A stretch of 64,000 bases of DNA from DASUBN01 sp035465695 (GCA_035465695.1 DATIVR010000057.1:13358-77357); one strand, 5' to 3'; positions 18,540-28,310 are shown, numbered from the stretch's first letter. Notes: a model not told the origin generated them from the letters alone. Numbers and translations: made by a program.

Positions 18540-18585
18540 AGGGTTCAGGAGTGGAGAGTTCCGTGACTCTCCACTCCTCAACCCT
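18540..18585. repeat. Long perfect palindrome between maf and rng
   Basis: A 13-base arm AGGAGTGGAGAGT (18547-18559) is matched exactly by its reverse complement at 18566-18578 around a 6-base loop. After a single C:C mismatch the stem continues with six pairs (AGGGTT at 18540-18545 with AACCCT at 18580-18585). There is no T-run behind it, so it is a poor intrinsic terminator for either strand. It fills most of the 68-base gap between maf and rng and may be an mRNA hairpin controlling rng, or a dispersed palindromic repeat. Confidence 0.8.
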
Positions 18586-18603
18586 TAACTTCCGAGTGCA
18601 CCC

Positions 18604-20076
18604 ATGAGCGAAGAGATCCTGATCAATGTCACTCCGCGGGAGACCCGGGTGGCGCTGTTGGACCACGGCGTGTTGCAGGAGATCTATATCGAGCGCACCC
18701 GCCGGCGGGGGCTGGTGGGCAACATCTATAAGGGCACCGTCACACGGGTGCTGCCCGGCATGCAGGCGGCATTCGTCGAACTGGGTCTTGCACGCACCGC
18801 CTTCCTGCATGCATCCGACGTCGGACATGCCCGAGCTCTCACTGACCCTGACGCCTCGCATCCCCCGGCACCGGACGTGCGCGAGTTGCTGCACGAGGGC
18901 CAAGAAGTGCTGGTGCAGGTGCTCAAGGATCCGCTTGGCACCAAGGGTGCTCGGCTCACCACTCGCATCAGCATCCCGTCCCGTTACCTCGTCTACATGC
19001 CGGAGGGCAGCGGTGTCGGCCTGTCCACCCGCATCGAGGACGAGGCGGAACGGGAACGCCTGAAACAGCACATCGAGAGCCTCCTGCCCGAACATTCCCC
19101 GGGCGGCTACATCGCGCGCACTGCCGCTGAAGGCGCCGAGCCGGAGGCTTTGCGCGCAGATATGTTGTTCCTGAACAAGCTGTGGGAGAGCCTACGTGCG
19201 GGAGCATCGGCGGCGAAACCCGGCCAGCTGGTGCACGAGGATCTGCCGCTGGCGGTGCGGATCCTGCGTGATCTGTCCGGCGAACCGGTGCAGCGCGTGC
19301 GAGTGGATTCGGCCGATACTGCGACACGCATGCGCCAGTTCACGGCGAGTTTCATCCCGGCCATGGGGGAACGCATCGCCCTGCATGAAGGTCCCCGGCC
19401 CATCTTCGAGCAGCATGGCATCGAGGAAGAGATCCAGCGGGCCTTGGAGCGCAAGGTGGCACTCAAGTCCGGTGGCCACCTCATCATCGACCAGACCGAG
19501 GCCATGACCACCATCGACGTCAACACCGGCGCCTACGTGGGCAAGAGCAATCTGGAAGACACCATCCTTCGCACCAACCTGGAGGCGGCGCAGGCCATCG
19601 CCCGCCAGCTCAAGCTGCGCAACCTCGGAGGCATCATCATCGTCGACTTCATCGACATGGATGAGGAGAGCCACAAGCAGGCGGTGCTGGAGTCCTTGGA
19701 GTTGGCGTTGGCATCCGACCATGCCAAGACCCAGGTGACCGCGGTGTCTGCCTTGGGCCTGGTGGAGATGACGCGCAAGCGTACCCGCGAGAGCCTGGAG
19801 CACGTGCTGTGCGAGCCTTGTCCCACCTGTCAGGGGCGTGGTTCGGTCAAGAGCGCCGAGACGGTCTGCTACGAAGTGTTCCGGCAGGTGCTGCGTACCA
19901 CCCGGCAGCAGGACGTGGCGGAACTCCGGGTGCTGGCGGCACAAGAGGTGGTGGACCTGCTGCTGGACCAGGAGGCGCCGGCGCTGGCGGAGGTGTCGGC
20001 CCAGGCCGGCAAGCCGATCCGGTTGCAGGTCGAATCCCTCTACAGCCCCGAACAGTTCGATGTGGTGCCCATCTGA
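18604..20076 (+). CDS. rng: Ribonuclease G
   Basis: RNase E/G-family endoribonuclease that matures the 5' end of 16S rRNA and takes part in mRNA decay. The S1 domain is interrupted and runs from about residue 37 (GNIYKGTVTRVLPGMQAAFV). The DNase-I-like catalytic region carries DQTEAMTTIDVNTG and IIIVDFIDM with the metal-binding aspartates. The zinc-link region reads CEPCPTCQGRG. At 490 residues without an RNase E scaffold it is RNase G. It is followed directly by yhdP with a one-base overlap. Confidence 0.95.
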   Translation: MSEEILINVTPRETRVALLDHGVLQEIYIERTRRRGLVGNIYKGTVTRVLPGMQAAFVELGLARTAFLHASDVGHARALTDPDASHPPAPDVRELLHEGQEVLVQVLKDPLGTKGARLTTRISIPSRYLVYMPEGSGVGLSTRIEDEAERERLKQHIESLLPEHSPGGYIARTAAEGAEPEALRADMLFLNKLWESLRAGASAAKPGQLVHEDLPLAVRILRDLSGEPVQRVRVDSADTATRMRQFTASFIPAMGERIALHEGPRPIFEQHGIEEEIQRALERKVALKSGGHLIIDQTEAMTTIDVNTGAYVGKSNLEDTILRTNLEAAQAIARQLKLRNLGGIIIVDFIDMDEESHKQAVLESLELALASDHAKTQVTAVSALGLVEMTRKRTRESLEHVLCEPCPTCQGRGSVKSAETVCYEVFRQVLRTTRQQDVAELRVLAAQEVVDLLLDQEAPALAEVSAQAGKPIRLQVESLYSPEQFDVVPI

Positions 20077-23000
20077 TGGGTAACTGGCAGCGGCGCCTGT
20101 GGAAGTGGAGTGCCGGGGCGTTTGCGGTCCTGGTGATCCTGCTCGCCACCGTGGCCGGCCTGTTCCGCCTCGTGACGCCGCTGGTACCGTCCTATCGCCT
20201 GCAGATCGAACAGTGGGCAAGCACCCAGCTGCAGCATCCCGTGCAGATACATTCCATGGGCGCGGGTTGGAGCTGGACCGGCCCGGAGGTGACGTTGCAG
20301 GACGCCAGCATCCTGAGCCATGACCGGAGCCGGCAAGTGGTGGCGGCGCGGGAGGTACGGCTCAGCCTGGATTGGCGAGCCGTGATCCACGGCCGCCTGC
20401 CTCAACCCAGTCGCGTGGTACTGGTCGATCCACGCCTGGAAGTGGAACGGGACCCGCAAGGTGATTACAGCATCCGCGGCCTTGGCAAGCCGGCCCAGGG
20501 CGAGACCACCGACTGGCGCCGTACCTTGCAGGAGCTCCTGGCTGAGTCTGCAGAGATCGTGGTCAGAGATGGCCAAGTCACGCTATTCGATGCGCGTCGC
20601 CCCGTACCGCTGACCTTCAAGGGCATCGGTGTGCGCATCGACAACGCTCCCGACGATCATCGTCTGCACGGCGAGGCCATACTCCCCGCTGAACTCGGCA
20701 AGACGCTCAGTTTCGACCTGGCCATCCAGGGCGAAGGCGTCGATTTCAGCAAGTGGGATTGGCAGCTGCATTCCGAAGGCAGGGCGTTGGAACTCGCGCG
20801 GCTGCTTACCTATGCCCCTCTGCAACAGATCTATCTGGCCGCCGGCAAGGCCGATCTCAGTGTCGATGTGCAAACCACCCAGGACAAGCTGCAGCACCTC
20901 GCCTTGAGTGTCGATGCCCATGACCTGGTCTCGGCGCCGCCCCTGCGCGAAAGCGCCTTGCCGGTGTTACGCGGCGACATGCAGATCGACCGCACCGGTT
21001 CAGGCTGGCGATTCCAGGCGCGCCACCTGATGATACAGCGGCTGGGCCTTCCGGCCTGGCCCAAGGACAACCTGGACCTGGAATATGAACATGCCAGCGA
21101 CGGCGACAGCTGGTCCGGAGACGCCGATTTCCTGCGCCTGCAGGATATGGAGGCGCTCACCGCCTGGGCACCGTCCCTCACCGCTGATCAGATGAAGCGA
21201 CTGCAGGCTTTTGCGCCAACCGGCGATGTCACCCGGCTCGCTTTCAAGCTGCTCTGGGACGGCAAGAGCGCCCAAGACTGGTCGGTGAAGGCCGGCTTCA
21301 AGGAATTGGGAGTACGCGCCGCTGAAGGCTTACCCGGTTTCGCCGACATGGATGGCGACATCGATATGGCCGACAGCGGTGGCCAAGCACATATCGACAC
21401 CCCGGACGCACAGCTGGATTTCCGCCCGTTGTTCCGCGGTGTGTTCCGCGGCACCGCGAGGCTCAACGTGCGGACAGATCATGACGTACAGGGCTGGCGT
21501 GTCGCCACCGACAGCTTCGAGGTGGCGAATCCGGATGGCGCTGCTCACGGCCGTGCGGCACTGCAGTTCCCTGCGGACGGCACCGCGCCGGTGCTGGACC
21601 TCGACGCGACGGTGGATCGCGCCGATGCGCGCAACAAGTCCCTGTACTTGCCGGTGGGCATCATGCCGCTGCAAGTGGTGTCCTGGCTCGACCGTTCCAT
21701 CAAGTCCGGCGAGGTGACTTCCGGTACCGTGGCCATCCATGGCAAGACCTCAGACTTCCCGTTTTGGGATGACAAGAAGGGCACGTTCGACATCCGGTTC
21801 CATGTGCAGCATGCGGAGCTCGATTATTTTCCCGGCTGGCCCGCCTTGAAGGATATGGATGCGGACGTGCGCTTCCTGGACCAAGGACTCTCGGCCAAGG
21901 CCCATGGCGGCACCATCGATGGGCTCACCATCAGAGACGGCAGCACGGCGGCCTTCGCCGACCTCGCCAAGGGCGTCCTCAAGGTGGATGGCGCGGCCAA
22001 GGGGCCGGCGACCGGCGGGTTGGATTTCCTGCGTACCGGCCCGCTGAAGGCGGACCTGGACGGTCTCCTGGACGACTTCACGGCCGCGGGGAACGTGGGC
22101 GTGGACGTACATTTCACGCTGCCGGTGGCAGATGCGAAGGATTTCACCTTGCAGGGCAGTGCGACCTTGCACGATGCGAGCACCGGACCGCAGTCGGTAC
22201 CCGAGTTGACCGCTTCTCACCTCAACGGCAAGGTGGACTTCGGCAACTACGGTTTCTCCACCACCGGTGTCCAGGGCCAGTTCCTGGGCGGGCCGCTCTC
22301 AGTTACGGTGCAGCACTCCCGGGGCGAGCAGAAGGTGGCGCTGGTGGATGCCCACGGCGATGCCGCGGGCGCCGCGATCGGCGCAGCCTTGGGCTATGGA
22401 AGCGAACGTTGGCTGGCAGGCCGCACCGCCTGGCAGTTGCAGGGGCGCGTGCCCTTGGCGGCGGGCGCCCAGGCCCTGGACCTGGAATTGCACTCGAACT
22501 TGGCCGGCCTCGCCATCAAGGTACCCGATCCGTTCGGCAAGGCGGCCGACGAGGAGCGCACATTGCAGGTGGCGCTGAGACAGGAGGCCCCTGAGTCCCT
22601 CTCGGTGAGTGGTAGTTACGGCGGGAGCCTGGGTTTGCGGCTCGACTTCACCACCCGCAAAGGGGCGGGCGGGTTTGACCGGGGGGAACTCAGGATCGGC
22701 GAGGGCTCGGCGCCCGAGATCACTGGTCAGGGGCTGGTCGTGAAGGGCGACCTGGATACCTTCGATTGGGACGAGTGGAAGCCCTTGTTACCACCGGACG
22801 TGGCGAACGCCAGCGCCGCTGCGGCGGAAACCGAACCGGGTGGACGCAGTAGTGTGATCCCCGGCTTCCTGCGCAATGTGGACCTCAACATCGCCCATGC
22901 CGCGGGGTTCGAGCAGAGCATCGACGATCTGCATCTCACCTTGGCGCGCAACGCGGCCGGATGGCTCGGGCACGTGGATAGCGGACCGATCGCCGGCAGC

Positions 23001-23999
23001 ATGGCCGTACCCATCAAGGTGGACGCCGAACATCCCGTCGTGCTGAACATGGACAGGGTGTTGCTGGCAGACAAGTCAGGCGGATTGAAGCAGTTTGCGA
23101 AGCAGGCAGTGGCTCCGGACCGCCCCAAGGCAGCCGCAAAACTGGACCCGCGCAGCATCCCGGCCCTGCGCTTCAGCATCAAACAGTTCCAGTTCGGCGC
23201 AATGGCGTTGAGCAACGTCAGCCTGTCGTTGGTGCCGCGTGCCGACGGCATCGCATTGGAGGACGTCAAGGTGACGGATCCCAGCTTCGCCATCACCGGC
23301 GATGGCAGCTGGACGGTCACGCCGGCAGGCCAGCAGCACACCACTTTGAATGCCGACGTCGAGAGCAAGGACGTGGGAAGATCGCTGCAGTCCCTGGGTT
23401 TTGACCCAGGCATCACCGGCGACAAAGGCAGCATCGTCGCTTCCCTCGACTGGCGGGACAGCCCCATGGGCGAGGTGGTGCCGACCCTCGGTGGCACCAT
23501 CCACATAGACCTGCGCGATGGCCAGATCACCGAAGTGAAACCCGGCGCCGGCCGGCTGTTCGGCCTGCTCAGCATCACCGCGCTGCCGCGCCGGGTACTG
23601 CTCAACTTCAGTGACGTGTTCGGCAAGGGATTCGGCTACGACAGCATCACCGGGGACTTCACCCTCCAGGAGGGCGACGCCTATACCCAGAACATGCTGA
23701 TCAAAGGTCCCGCGGCCAGTATCCATCTCCTGGGCCGCACCGGCCTCGCCAAACAGGACTTCGATGAAGCGTTGATCGTGGATCCCAACGTGGGCTCCAC
23801 ACTGCCGGTGGTAGCCGGTCTCGCGGCTGGCCTGGTGCCTGGCGCGGTGGTGTTCCTGCTGACCGAGATATTCCAGAAGCCCATCAGCAAGGCCGGCGAG
23901 AGCCGCTACCACCTGACTGGCACTTGGGAGGCGCCGACGCTCACCAAGATGAATGGCTCAACCCCCGCGCCGGCAGCCGCCACCGCTCCTAAACCGTAG
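20076..23999 (+). CDS. yhdP: YhdP, AsmA-like phospholipid-transport protein
   Basis: Very long inner-membrane-anchored periplasmic protein of the AsmA-like/TamB group, one of those implicated in moving phospholipids to the outer membrane. One transmembrane segment near residues 15-35 (FAVLVILLATVAGLF) is followed by about 1,270 residues of periplasmic beta-rich repeats. The conserved C-terminal block includes GAGRLFGLLSITALPRRV, SDVFGKGFGYDSI and GLVPGAVVFLLTEIF. ATG 20076 overlaps the rng stop as TGATG; the open frame extends 89 codons into rng and is not the real start. The 1307-residue length fits. Confidence 0.93.
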   Translation: MGNWQRRLWKWSAGAFAVLVILLATVAGLFRLVTPLVPSYRLQIEQWASTQLQHPVQIHSMGAGWSWTGPEVTLQDASILSHDRSRQVVAAREVRLSLDWRAVIHGRLPQPSRVVLVDPRLEVERDPQGDYSIRGLGKPAQGETTDWRRTLQELLAESAEIVVRDGQVTLFDARRPVPLTFKGIGVRIDNAPDDHRLHGEAILPAELGKTLSFDLAIQGEGVDFSKWDWQLHSEGRALELARLLTYAPLQQIYLAAGKADLSVDVQTTQDKLQHLALSVDAHDLVSAPPLRESALPVLRGDMQIDRTGSGWRFQARHLMIQRLGLPAWPKDNLDLEYEHASDGDSWSGDADFLRLQDMEALTAWAPSLTADQMKRLQAFAPTGDVTRLAFKLLWDGKSAQDWSVKAGFKELGVRAAEGLPGFADMDGDIDMADSGGQAHIDTPDAQLDFRPLFRGVFRGTARLNVRTDHDVQGWRVATDSFEVANPDGAAHGRAALQFPADGTAPVLDLDATVDRADARNKSLYLPVGIMPLQVVSWLDRSIKSGEVTSGTVAIHGKTSDFPFWDDKKGTFDIRFHVQHAELDYFPGWPALKDMDADVRFLDQGLSAKAHGGTIDGLTIRDGSTAAFADLAKGVLKVDGAAKGPATGGLDFLRTGPLKADLDGLLDDFTAAGNVGVDVHFTLPVADAKDFTLQGSATLHDASTGPQSVPELTASHLNGKVDFGNYGFSTTGVQGQFLGGPLSVTVQHSRGEQKVALVDAHGDAAGAAIGAALGYGSERWLAGRTAWQLQGRVPLAAGAQALDLELHSNLAGLAIKVPDPFGKAADEERTLQVALRQEAPESLSVSGSYGGSLGLRLDFTTRKGAGGFDRGELRIGEGSAPEITGQGLVVKGDLDTFDWDEWKPLLPPDVANASAAAAETEPGGRSSVIPGFLRNVDLNIAHAAGFEQSIDDLHLTLARNAAGWLGHVDSGPIAGSMAVPIKVDAEHPVVLNMDRVLLADKSGGLKQFAKQAVAPDRPKAAAKLDPRSIPALRFSIKQFQFGAMALSNVSLSLVPRADGIALEDVKVTDPSFAITGDGSWTVTPAGQQHTTLNADVESKDVGRSLQSLGFDPGITGDKGSIVASLDWRDSPMGEVVPTLGGTIHIDLRDGQITEVKPGAGRLFGLLSITALPRRVLLNFSDVFGKGFGYDSITGDFTLQEGDAYTQNMLIKGPAASIHLLGRTGLAKQDFDEALIVDPNVGSTLPVVAGLAAGLVPGAVVFLLTEIFQKPISKAGESRYHLTGTWEAPTLTKMNGSTPAPAAATAPKP

Positions 24000-24013
24000 T
24001 ACCCTTGCGAGCC

Positions 24014-24355
24014 ATGAAGTTCTTCGTACTCGCATTGCTGTTGGCGGGGCCGGCTGCCCACGCCGGGGGCCCAGCCGGATCCGATACGTTCAGCCTCAGC
24101 GCCGACCAGTGGTCGGCGCCCCGCAGCGGCGCGGCGCTCGTCAAGCTCGCGCCGATCCATGAAGCGGTGGCAGACTGGCTGGGAGATACCGCTGCACGCA
24201 TTGTCATCGTGCATGCAGGTACCGACACCGGGAACCTGTGGGCAGGTGAAGTGCAGGACTGGCTGGTGGCGTTGGGGATACCGGCCGACCATATCCAGAA
24301 GCAGGCGAGTGCCGACCAGTCCGATGGCGCGCTCACCCTCGAGGTCCGACACTGA
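24014..24355 (+). CDS. Small exported protein of unknown function
   Basis: A 113-residue protein with a clear signal peptide (MKFFVLALLLAGPAAHAG, probable cleavage after AHA) and a compact mature part containing a stretch that looks like an alternating strand/helix fold: ARIVIVHAGTDTGNLWAGE, then VQDWLVALGIPADHI. I do not recognise a named family. It lies 15 bases after yhdP, and its stop overlaps the nitrilase start by one base. A periplasmic role linked to yhdP is possible only by position. Confidence 0.65.
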   Translation: MKFFVLALLLAGPAAHAGGPAGSDTFSLSADQWSAPRSGAALVKLAPIHEAVADWLGDTAARIVIVHAGTDTGNLWAGEVQDWLVALGIPADHIQKQASADQSDGALTLEVRH

Positions 24356-25161
24356 TGCACAAGCTCGCGGCCATCCAGATGTGCTCTGGCATGGAGGTGA
24401 CGGTAAACCTTCGGGAGGCCGGCAAGCTCATGGCCAAGGCCGCCGCCCAGGGCGCTGAGCTCATCGTGCTACCGGAGAACTTCGCGCTCATGGCGCGGGA
24501 TGATGCGGAGCGGGTGGCGGCCGGCGAGATGGACGGCAGCGGTCAGATCCAGGATTTCCTGGCGGAGAAGGCCCAGACCCTCAAGACCTGGATCGTGGGC
24601 GGGACCGTCCCGGTGTTCGCTTCCCGCGACCGGGTGTACGCGCGTTGCCCGGTGTACAACCCGCAAGGGCGCAGGGTAGCCTTCTACGACAAGATCCATC
24701 TGTTCGACGTGCAAGTCGGTGCCGCCGAAAGCTACAAGGAGTCGGCACGCACCGAGGCGGGCACCGAGCCCGTGGTCGTGGTGACACCGTTCGGCAAACT
24801 GGGTCTCGCGGTCTGCTACGACCTGCGCTTCCCCGAGCTCTTCCGGGCCCTCTCCGCCCAAGGCGCGGCGCTGTTCGCGGTGCCCTCGGCCTTCACCCAT
24901 ACCACCGGCCAGCGCCACTGGGAATTGTTGGTACGCGCCCGCGCGGTGGAGAACCTTTGCTTCATGGTCGCAGCAGCGCAAGGTGGCCGCCATGCCAACG
25001 GGCGTGACACCTGGGGCCGCAGCATGGTGGTGGACCCCTGGGGCGAGGTGCTGGCGGAGCGGCGTGACGCGGAACCGGCTGTGGTGACGGCGGTCATGGA
25101 CCCGGTCCAGCAGACGCGCCTGCGACAGAAGTTCCCGGCCTTGAGTCACCGCAGGCTGTAG
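24355..25161 (+). CDS. Nitrilase-superfamily amidase (Nit1/YbeM-like)
   Basis: Carbon-nitrogen hydrolase of 268 residues. The Glu-Lys-Cys triad is present: Glu41 in LIVLPENFALM, Lys113 in YDKIHLFDV and Cys154 in GLAVCYDLRFPELFR. This branch includes Nit1-like deaminated-glutathione amidases and omega-amidases; the short HLFDV spacing and RFPELFR favour the former, which is metabolite repair. It stands between yhdP and tldD, as in many gammaproteobacteria. Confidence 0.88.
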   Translation: MHKLAAIQMCSGMEVTVNLREAGKLMAKAAAQGAELIVLPENFALMARDDAERVAAGEMDGSGQIQDFLAEKAQTLKTWIVGGTVPVFASRDRVYARCPVYNPQGRRVAFYDKIHLFDVQVGAAESYKESARTEAGTEPVVVVTPFGKLGLAVCYDLRFPELFRALSAQGAALFAVPSAFTHTTGQRHWELLVRARAVENLCFMVAAAQGGRHANGRDTWGRSMVVDPWGEVLAERRDAEPAVVTAVMDPVQQTRLRQKFPALSHRRL

Positions 25162-25185
25162 AATCCTGCAGATACGGCCCCATAT

Positions 25186-26667
25186 ATGGATAGCGAGCCC
25201 GACCTTCCCCCGGATAAACACACTCCCATGCAGAACGCCCTCAAGATTGCCGAACAAAGCCTGCTTGCCCCCACCGGCCTCGATGAACAGATGGTGGCTG
25301 GCCTCCTGGACCGCCTGCTGGCCCACAAGCTGGACAGCGCCGACCTCTACTTCCAGCTCTCGCGGCACGAGTCCTGGTCCTTGGAGGACGGCATCGTCAA
25401 GGAGGGCGCCCACAGCATCGAGCAGGGCGTGGGCGTCCGCGCCATCTCCGGCGAGAAGACCGGCTTCGCCTATTCCGACGAGATACTGCTGCCGGCACTC
25501 ACGCGTGCCTCGGACATGGCCCGCGCCATCGCGCGCCAGGGCGGCCAGAACGGCCTCAAGGCCTGGAGTCCCAATGCGCCGCAGCGCCTGTATCAGGCCT
25601 TGGACCCGTTGCCCACCCTGGCCGACGCGGACAAGGTGAAGCTCCTGGAGCGCATCGATGCGGAGGCGCGCCGCGCCGACCCGCGCGTGAAACAGGTGAT
25701 GGTGAGCATCAACGGCGTGCATGACACGGTGCTGGTGGCAGGGAGCGACGGCACCCTGGCCGCCGACGTGCGGCCCTTGGTGCGCTTCAACGTGAGCGTG
25801 ATCGTGGAGCAGGATGGTCGCCGCGAGCAGGGTTATGCGGGCGGCGGTGGCCGCTTTGGCTACCAATATTTTATCGAGTCAGGCGTCGCCTCGAAGCTTG
25901 CCCGGGAAGCAGTGCGTCAGGCTTTGGTTAATCTGGAAGCGACGCCGGCCCCGGCCGGCACCATGACCGTGGTATTGGGACCGGGTTGGCCCGGCATCCT
26001 GTTACACGAGGCCATCGGTCATGGTCTGGAAGGCGACTTCAACCGCAAGGGTACTTCGGCTTTCTCGGGCCGCGTAGGCCAGAAAGTCGCGAGCGAGTTA
26101 TGCACGGTGGTGGATGACGGCACCCTCAAGGACCGGCGCGGTTCCCTGAACGTGGACGACGAGGGTACGCCCAGCCAGTGCACCACGCTCATCGAGAACG
26201 GCATCCTCAAGGGCTACATGCAGGACAAGCTCAACGCCCGGCTCATGGGGGTGAAGCCCACGGGCAACGGCCGGCGTGAGTCTTTCGCACACCTGCCCAT
26301 GCCGCGCATGACGAATACCTACATGCTGCCTGGCCAGCACGATCCCCAGGAGATCATCAAGTCCGTGAAGAAGGGCCTCTACGCCGTGAACTTCGGCGGC
26401 GGCCAGGTGGACATCACCAGCGGCAAGTTCGTGTTCTCCATGAGCGAGGCCTATCTCATCGAAGACGGCAAGGTCGGCCGCCCGGTGCGTGGCGCCTCGT
26501 TGATCGGCAATGGCCCCGACGCGCTGACGCGCGTGAGCATGGTTGGCAACGACCTAAAGCTCGATGAAGGTGTCGGTACCTGCGGCAAGGAAGGGCAAAG
26601 CGTGCCGGTGGGCGTGGGTCAGCCTACGCTGCGGATTGACGGGATCACCGTCGGCGGGACGGGTTAA
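25186..26667 (+). CDS. tldD: TldD metalloprotease subunit
   Basis: Catalytic half of the TldD/TldE zinc protease, which trims unfolded or modified peptides (microcin B17 maturation, CcdA degradation in E. coli). The motif HEAIGHGLEGD gives His274, Glu275 and His279 of the HExxxH site. ATG 25186 gives 493 residues; ATG 25228 would give 479, nearer the E. coli length, and neither has a convincing Shine-Dalgarno. A -10-like TAGAAT at 25159-25164 would suit a short leader. Its partner tldE lies at 28859, beyond purEK and darP. The stop overlaps the convergent purK stop by four bases. Confidence 0.93.
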   Translation: MDSEPDLPPDKHTPMQNALKIAEQSLLAPTGLDEQMVAGLLDRLLAHKLDSADLYFQLSRHESWSLEDGIVKEGAHSIEQGVGVRAISGEKTGFAYSDEILLPALTRASDMARAIARQGGQNGLKAWSPNAPQRLYQALDPLPTLADADKVKLLERIDAEARRADPRVKQVMVSINGVHDTVLVAGSDGTLAADVRPLVRFNVSVIVEQDGRREQGYAGGGGRFGYQYFIESGVASKLAREAVRQALVNLEATPAPAGTMTVVLGPGWPGILLHEAIGHGLEGDFNRKGTSAFSGRVGQKVASELCTVVDDGTLKDRRGSLNVDDEGTPSQCTTLIENGILKGYMQDKLNARLMGVKPTGNGRRESFAHLPMPRMTNTYMLPGQHDPQEIIKSVKKGLYAVNFGGGQVDITSGKFVFSMSEAYLIEDGKVGRPVRGASLIGNGPDALTRVSMVGNDLKLDEGVGTCGKEGQSVPVGVGQPTLRIDGITVGGTG

Positions 26668-27758
26668 GCGTCCAGTCCCGGGAAGTTCTTCAGCCGCTTC
26701 ATCAGTTCCTTCCGGGTCTTGCACACCAAGGTGGCGTGGCCCAGCTTGCGGCCGGGGCGCGCTTCCTTGCCATAGTCATGGTAATGGGCGCCGGGGATTG
26801 CCAGCACATCCTCACGTGTCGGCATGGTGCCGATGAAGTTGATCATCGCGGAGTAACCGACGGCCCAGGTCTCCCCCAGGGGCAGGCCCAGGATGGCGCG
26901 CATGTGGTTCTCGAACTGTCCGGTGACGGCGCCCTCGATGGTCCAGTGGCCGGAGTTGTGCACCCGCGGCGCGGTCTCGTTGGCGACGAGCTTGCCCTTG
27001 CGCACGAAGAACTCGATGGTGAGCACCCCGGCGTAGTCGAACTTGTCCAGGAGCCGCTTCAGGTACTTCTGGGCCTGGACCTGCAGTCTCTTGTCCGGGT
27101 AAGGCGCTACCGAGAGCCGCAGGATGCCGTCACGGTGATGATTCTCCGCCAACGGATAGAAGGCGGTCTCACCCTTGAGATTGCGCACACCGATGATGGA
27201 GACTTCCCGTTCGAACGGGATGAACTCTTCCAGGATCAGCGGCACGCCGCATAGTGCGTTGAAGGAGGAGCCGAGCTCCGCCGGACTGCGGATCACCCGC
27301 TGGCCACGGCCGTCGTACCCCAGGCGCCGGGTCTTCAGCACCGCCGGATAGCCGATGGCATGGATGGCTTCTTCCAGTTGCTCCATCGTCTCGACGGCGC
27401 GGAACTTGGTGGTGGGGATCTTGAGCTCGTTGAAGAGCGTCTTCTCGGTGAGCCGGTCCTGGCCTGCGGCCAAGGCCGTCACCGGCGGCAGGAAGGGTTT
27501 GTCCTTGGGGATCCCGGCCAGGGCCACGACGGGGACGTTCTCCACGTCATAGGTCAGCATGTCGACCCTGGAAGCCAGTTCAGTCACCTTGGCCGGATCG
27601 CTGAACTCGCCCAGCACGATGTCACCGATCTGGCCGCCGGGCGCGTCCTTGCTCTTGTCCAGGAATACCATCTTGAGGCCCAGCCGATAACCGGCCAGCG
27701 CCAGCATACGGCCCAACTGGCCGGCCCCGATGCAGCCGACTGTCTTCACCTCGGACAT
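26664..27758 (-). CDS. purK: N5-carboxyaminoimidazole ribonucleotide synthase
   Basis: ATP-grasp enzyme that carboxylates AIR with bicarbonate to N5-CAIR in purine synthesis; PurE next door then rearranges it. The N-terminal GCIGAGQLGRMLALAGYRLG is the nucleotide-binding loop, with ATP-grasp residues through ILEEFIPFEREVSII and NETAPRVHNSGHWTIE. The real start is the ATG at 27756-27758, one base after the purE stop; the open frame continues upstream inside purE. 364 residues, normal. Confidence 0.95.
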   Translation of the reverse strand: MSEVKTVGCIGAGQLGRMLALAGYRLGLKMVFLDKSKDAPGGQIGDIVLGEFSDPAKVTELASRVDMLTYDVENVPVVALAGIPKDKPFLPPVTALAAGQDRLTEKTLFNELKIPTTKFRAVETMEQLEEAIHAIGYPAVLKTRRLGYDGRGQRVIRSPAELGSSFNALCGVPLILEEFIPFEREVSIIGVRNLKGETAFYPLAENHHRDGILRLSVAPYPDKRLQVQAQKYLKRLLDKFDYAGVLTIEFFVRKGKLVANETAPRVHNSGHWTIEGAVTGQFENHMRAILGLPLGETWAVGYSAMINFIGTMPTREDVLAIPGAHYHDYGKEARPGRKLGHATLVCKTRKELMKRLKNFPGLDA

Positions 27759-27759
27759 A

Positions 27760-28272
27760 TCAGCTGCGGGCCGGATCGGGGTGCTTGAGCACCTTGCGGG
27801 TCTGCTCACGGCGGTATTTCTCGAGCCGCTTGCGGATGGGCGCGGAGTGGTTGGCGAGGATGGCGGCGGCCAGCAGCGCCGAATTGGCAGCGCCGGCCTT
27901 GCCGATGGCCAAGGTCCCCACCGGGATGCCGGCAGGCATCTGCGCGATGGAGAGCAGTGAATCGATGCCCGCCAGGGTCTTGGTCTCCACCGGCACACCC
28001 AGCACCGGCAGCGAGGTCTTGGAAGCGGTCATGCCCGGCAGGTGCGCGGCACCACCGGCGCCGGCGATGATCACCTGGATGCCGCGCCGTTGCGCCGAGG
28101 CGGCATACTTGAACAGCAGGTCGGGTGTGCGGTGCGCTGAGACCACCCGGGTCTCGAACGGGATGTCCAGCAGTTCCAGGCAGTTGGCCGCATGCTCCAT
28201 GGTCTCCCAGTCGGACTTGGAGCCCATGATGATGCCGACCAGCGGCTTCGGCGATTTTTTGGATGTCCCCAT
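27760..28272 (-). CDS. purE: N5-carboxyaminoimidazole ribonucleotide mutase
   Basis: Class I PurE, converting N5-CAIR to CAIR. The substrate loop is seen in GIIMGSKSDWETMEHA, followed by VVSAHRTPDLLFKYA and GAGGAAHLPGMTAS. 170 residues, normal for the bacterial mutase. On the minus strand a -10-like TAAAAT (28284 to 28279) ends only seven bases before the ATG, so the transcript may be leaderless. It forms a two-gene operon with purK. Confidence 0.95.
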   Translation of the reverse strand: MGTSKKSPKPLVGIIMGSKSDWETMEHAANCLELLDIPFETRVVSAHRTPDLLFKYAASAQRRGIQVIIAGAGGAAHLPGMTASKTSLPVLGVPVETKTLAGIDSLLSIAQMPAGIPVGTLAIGKAGAANSALLAAAILANHSAPIRKRLEKYRREQTRKVLKHPDPARS

Positions 28273-28310
28273 CTACGTATTTTACCCGCGCCGTAAGGCT
28301 CTGTCTTCGC

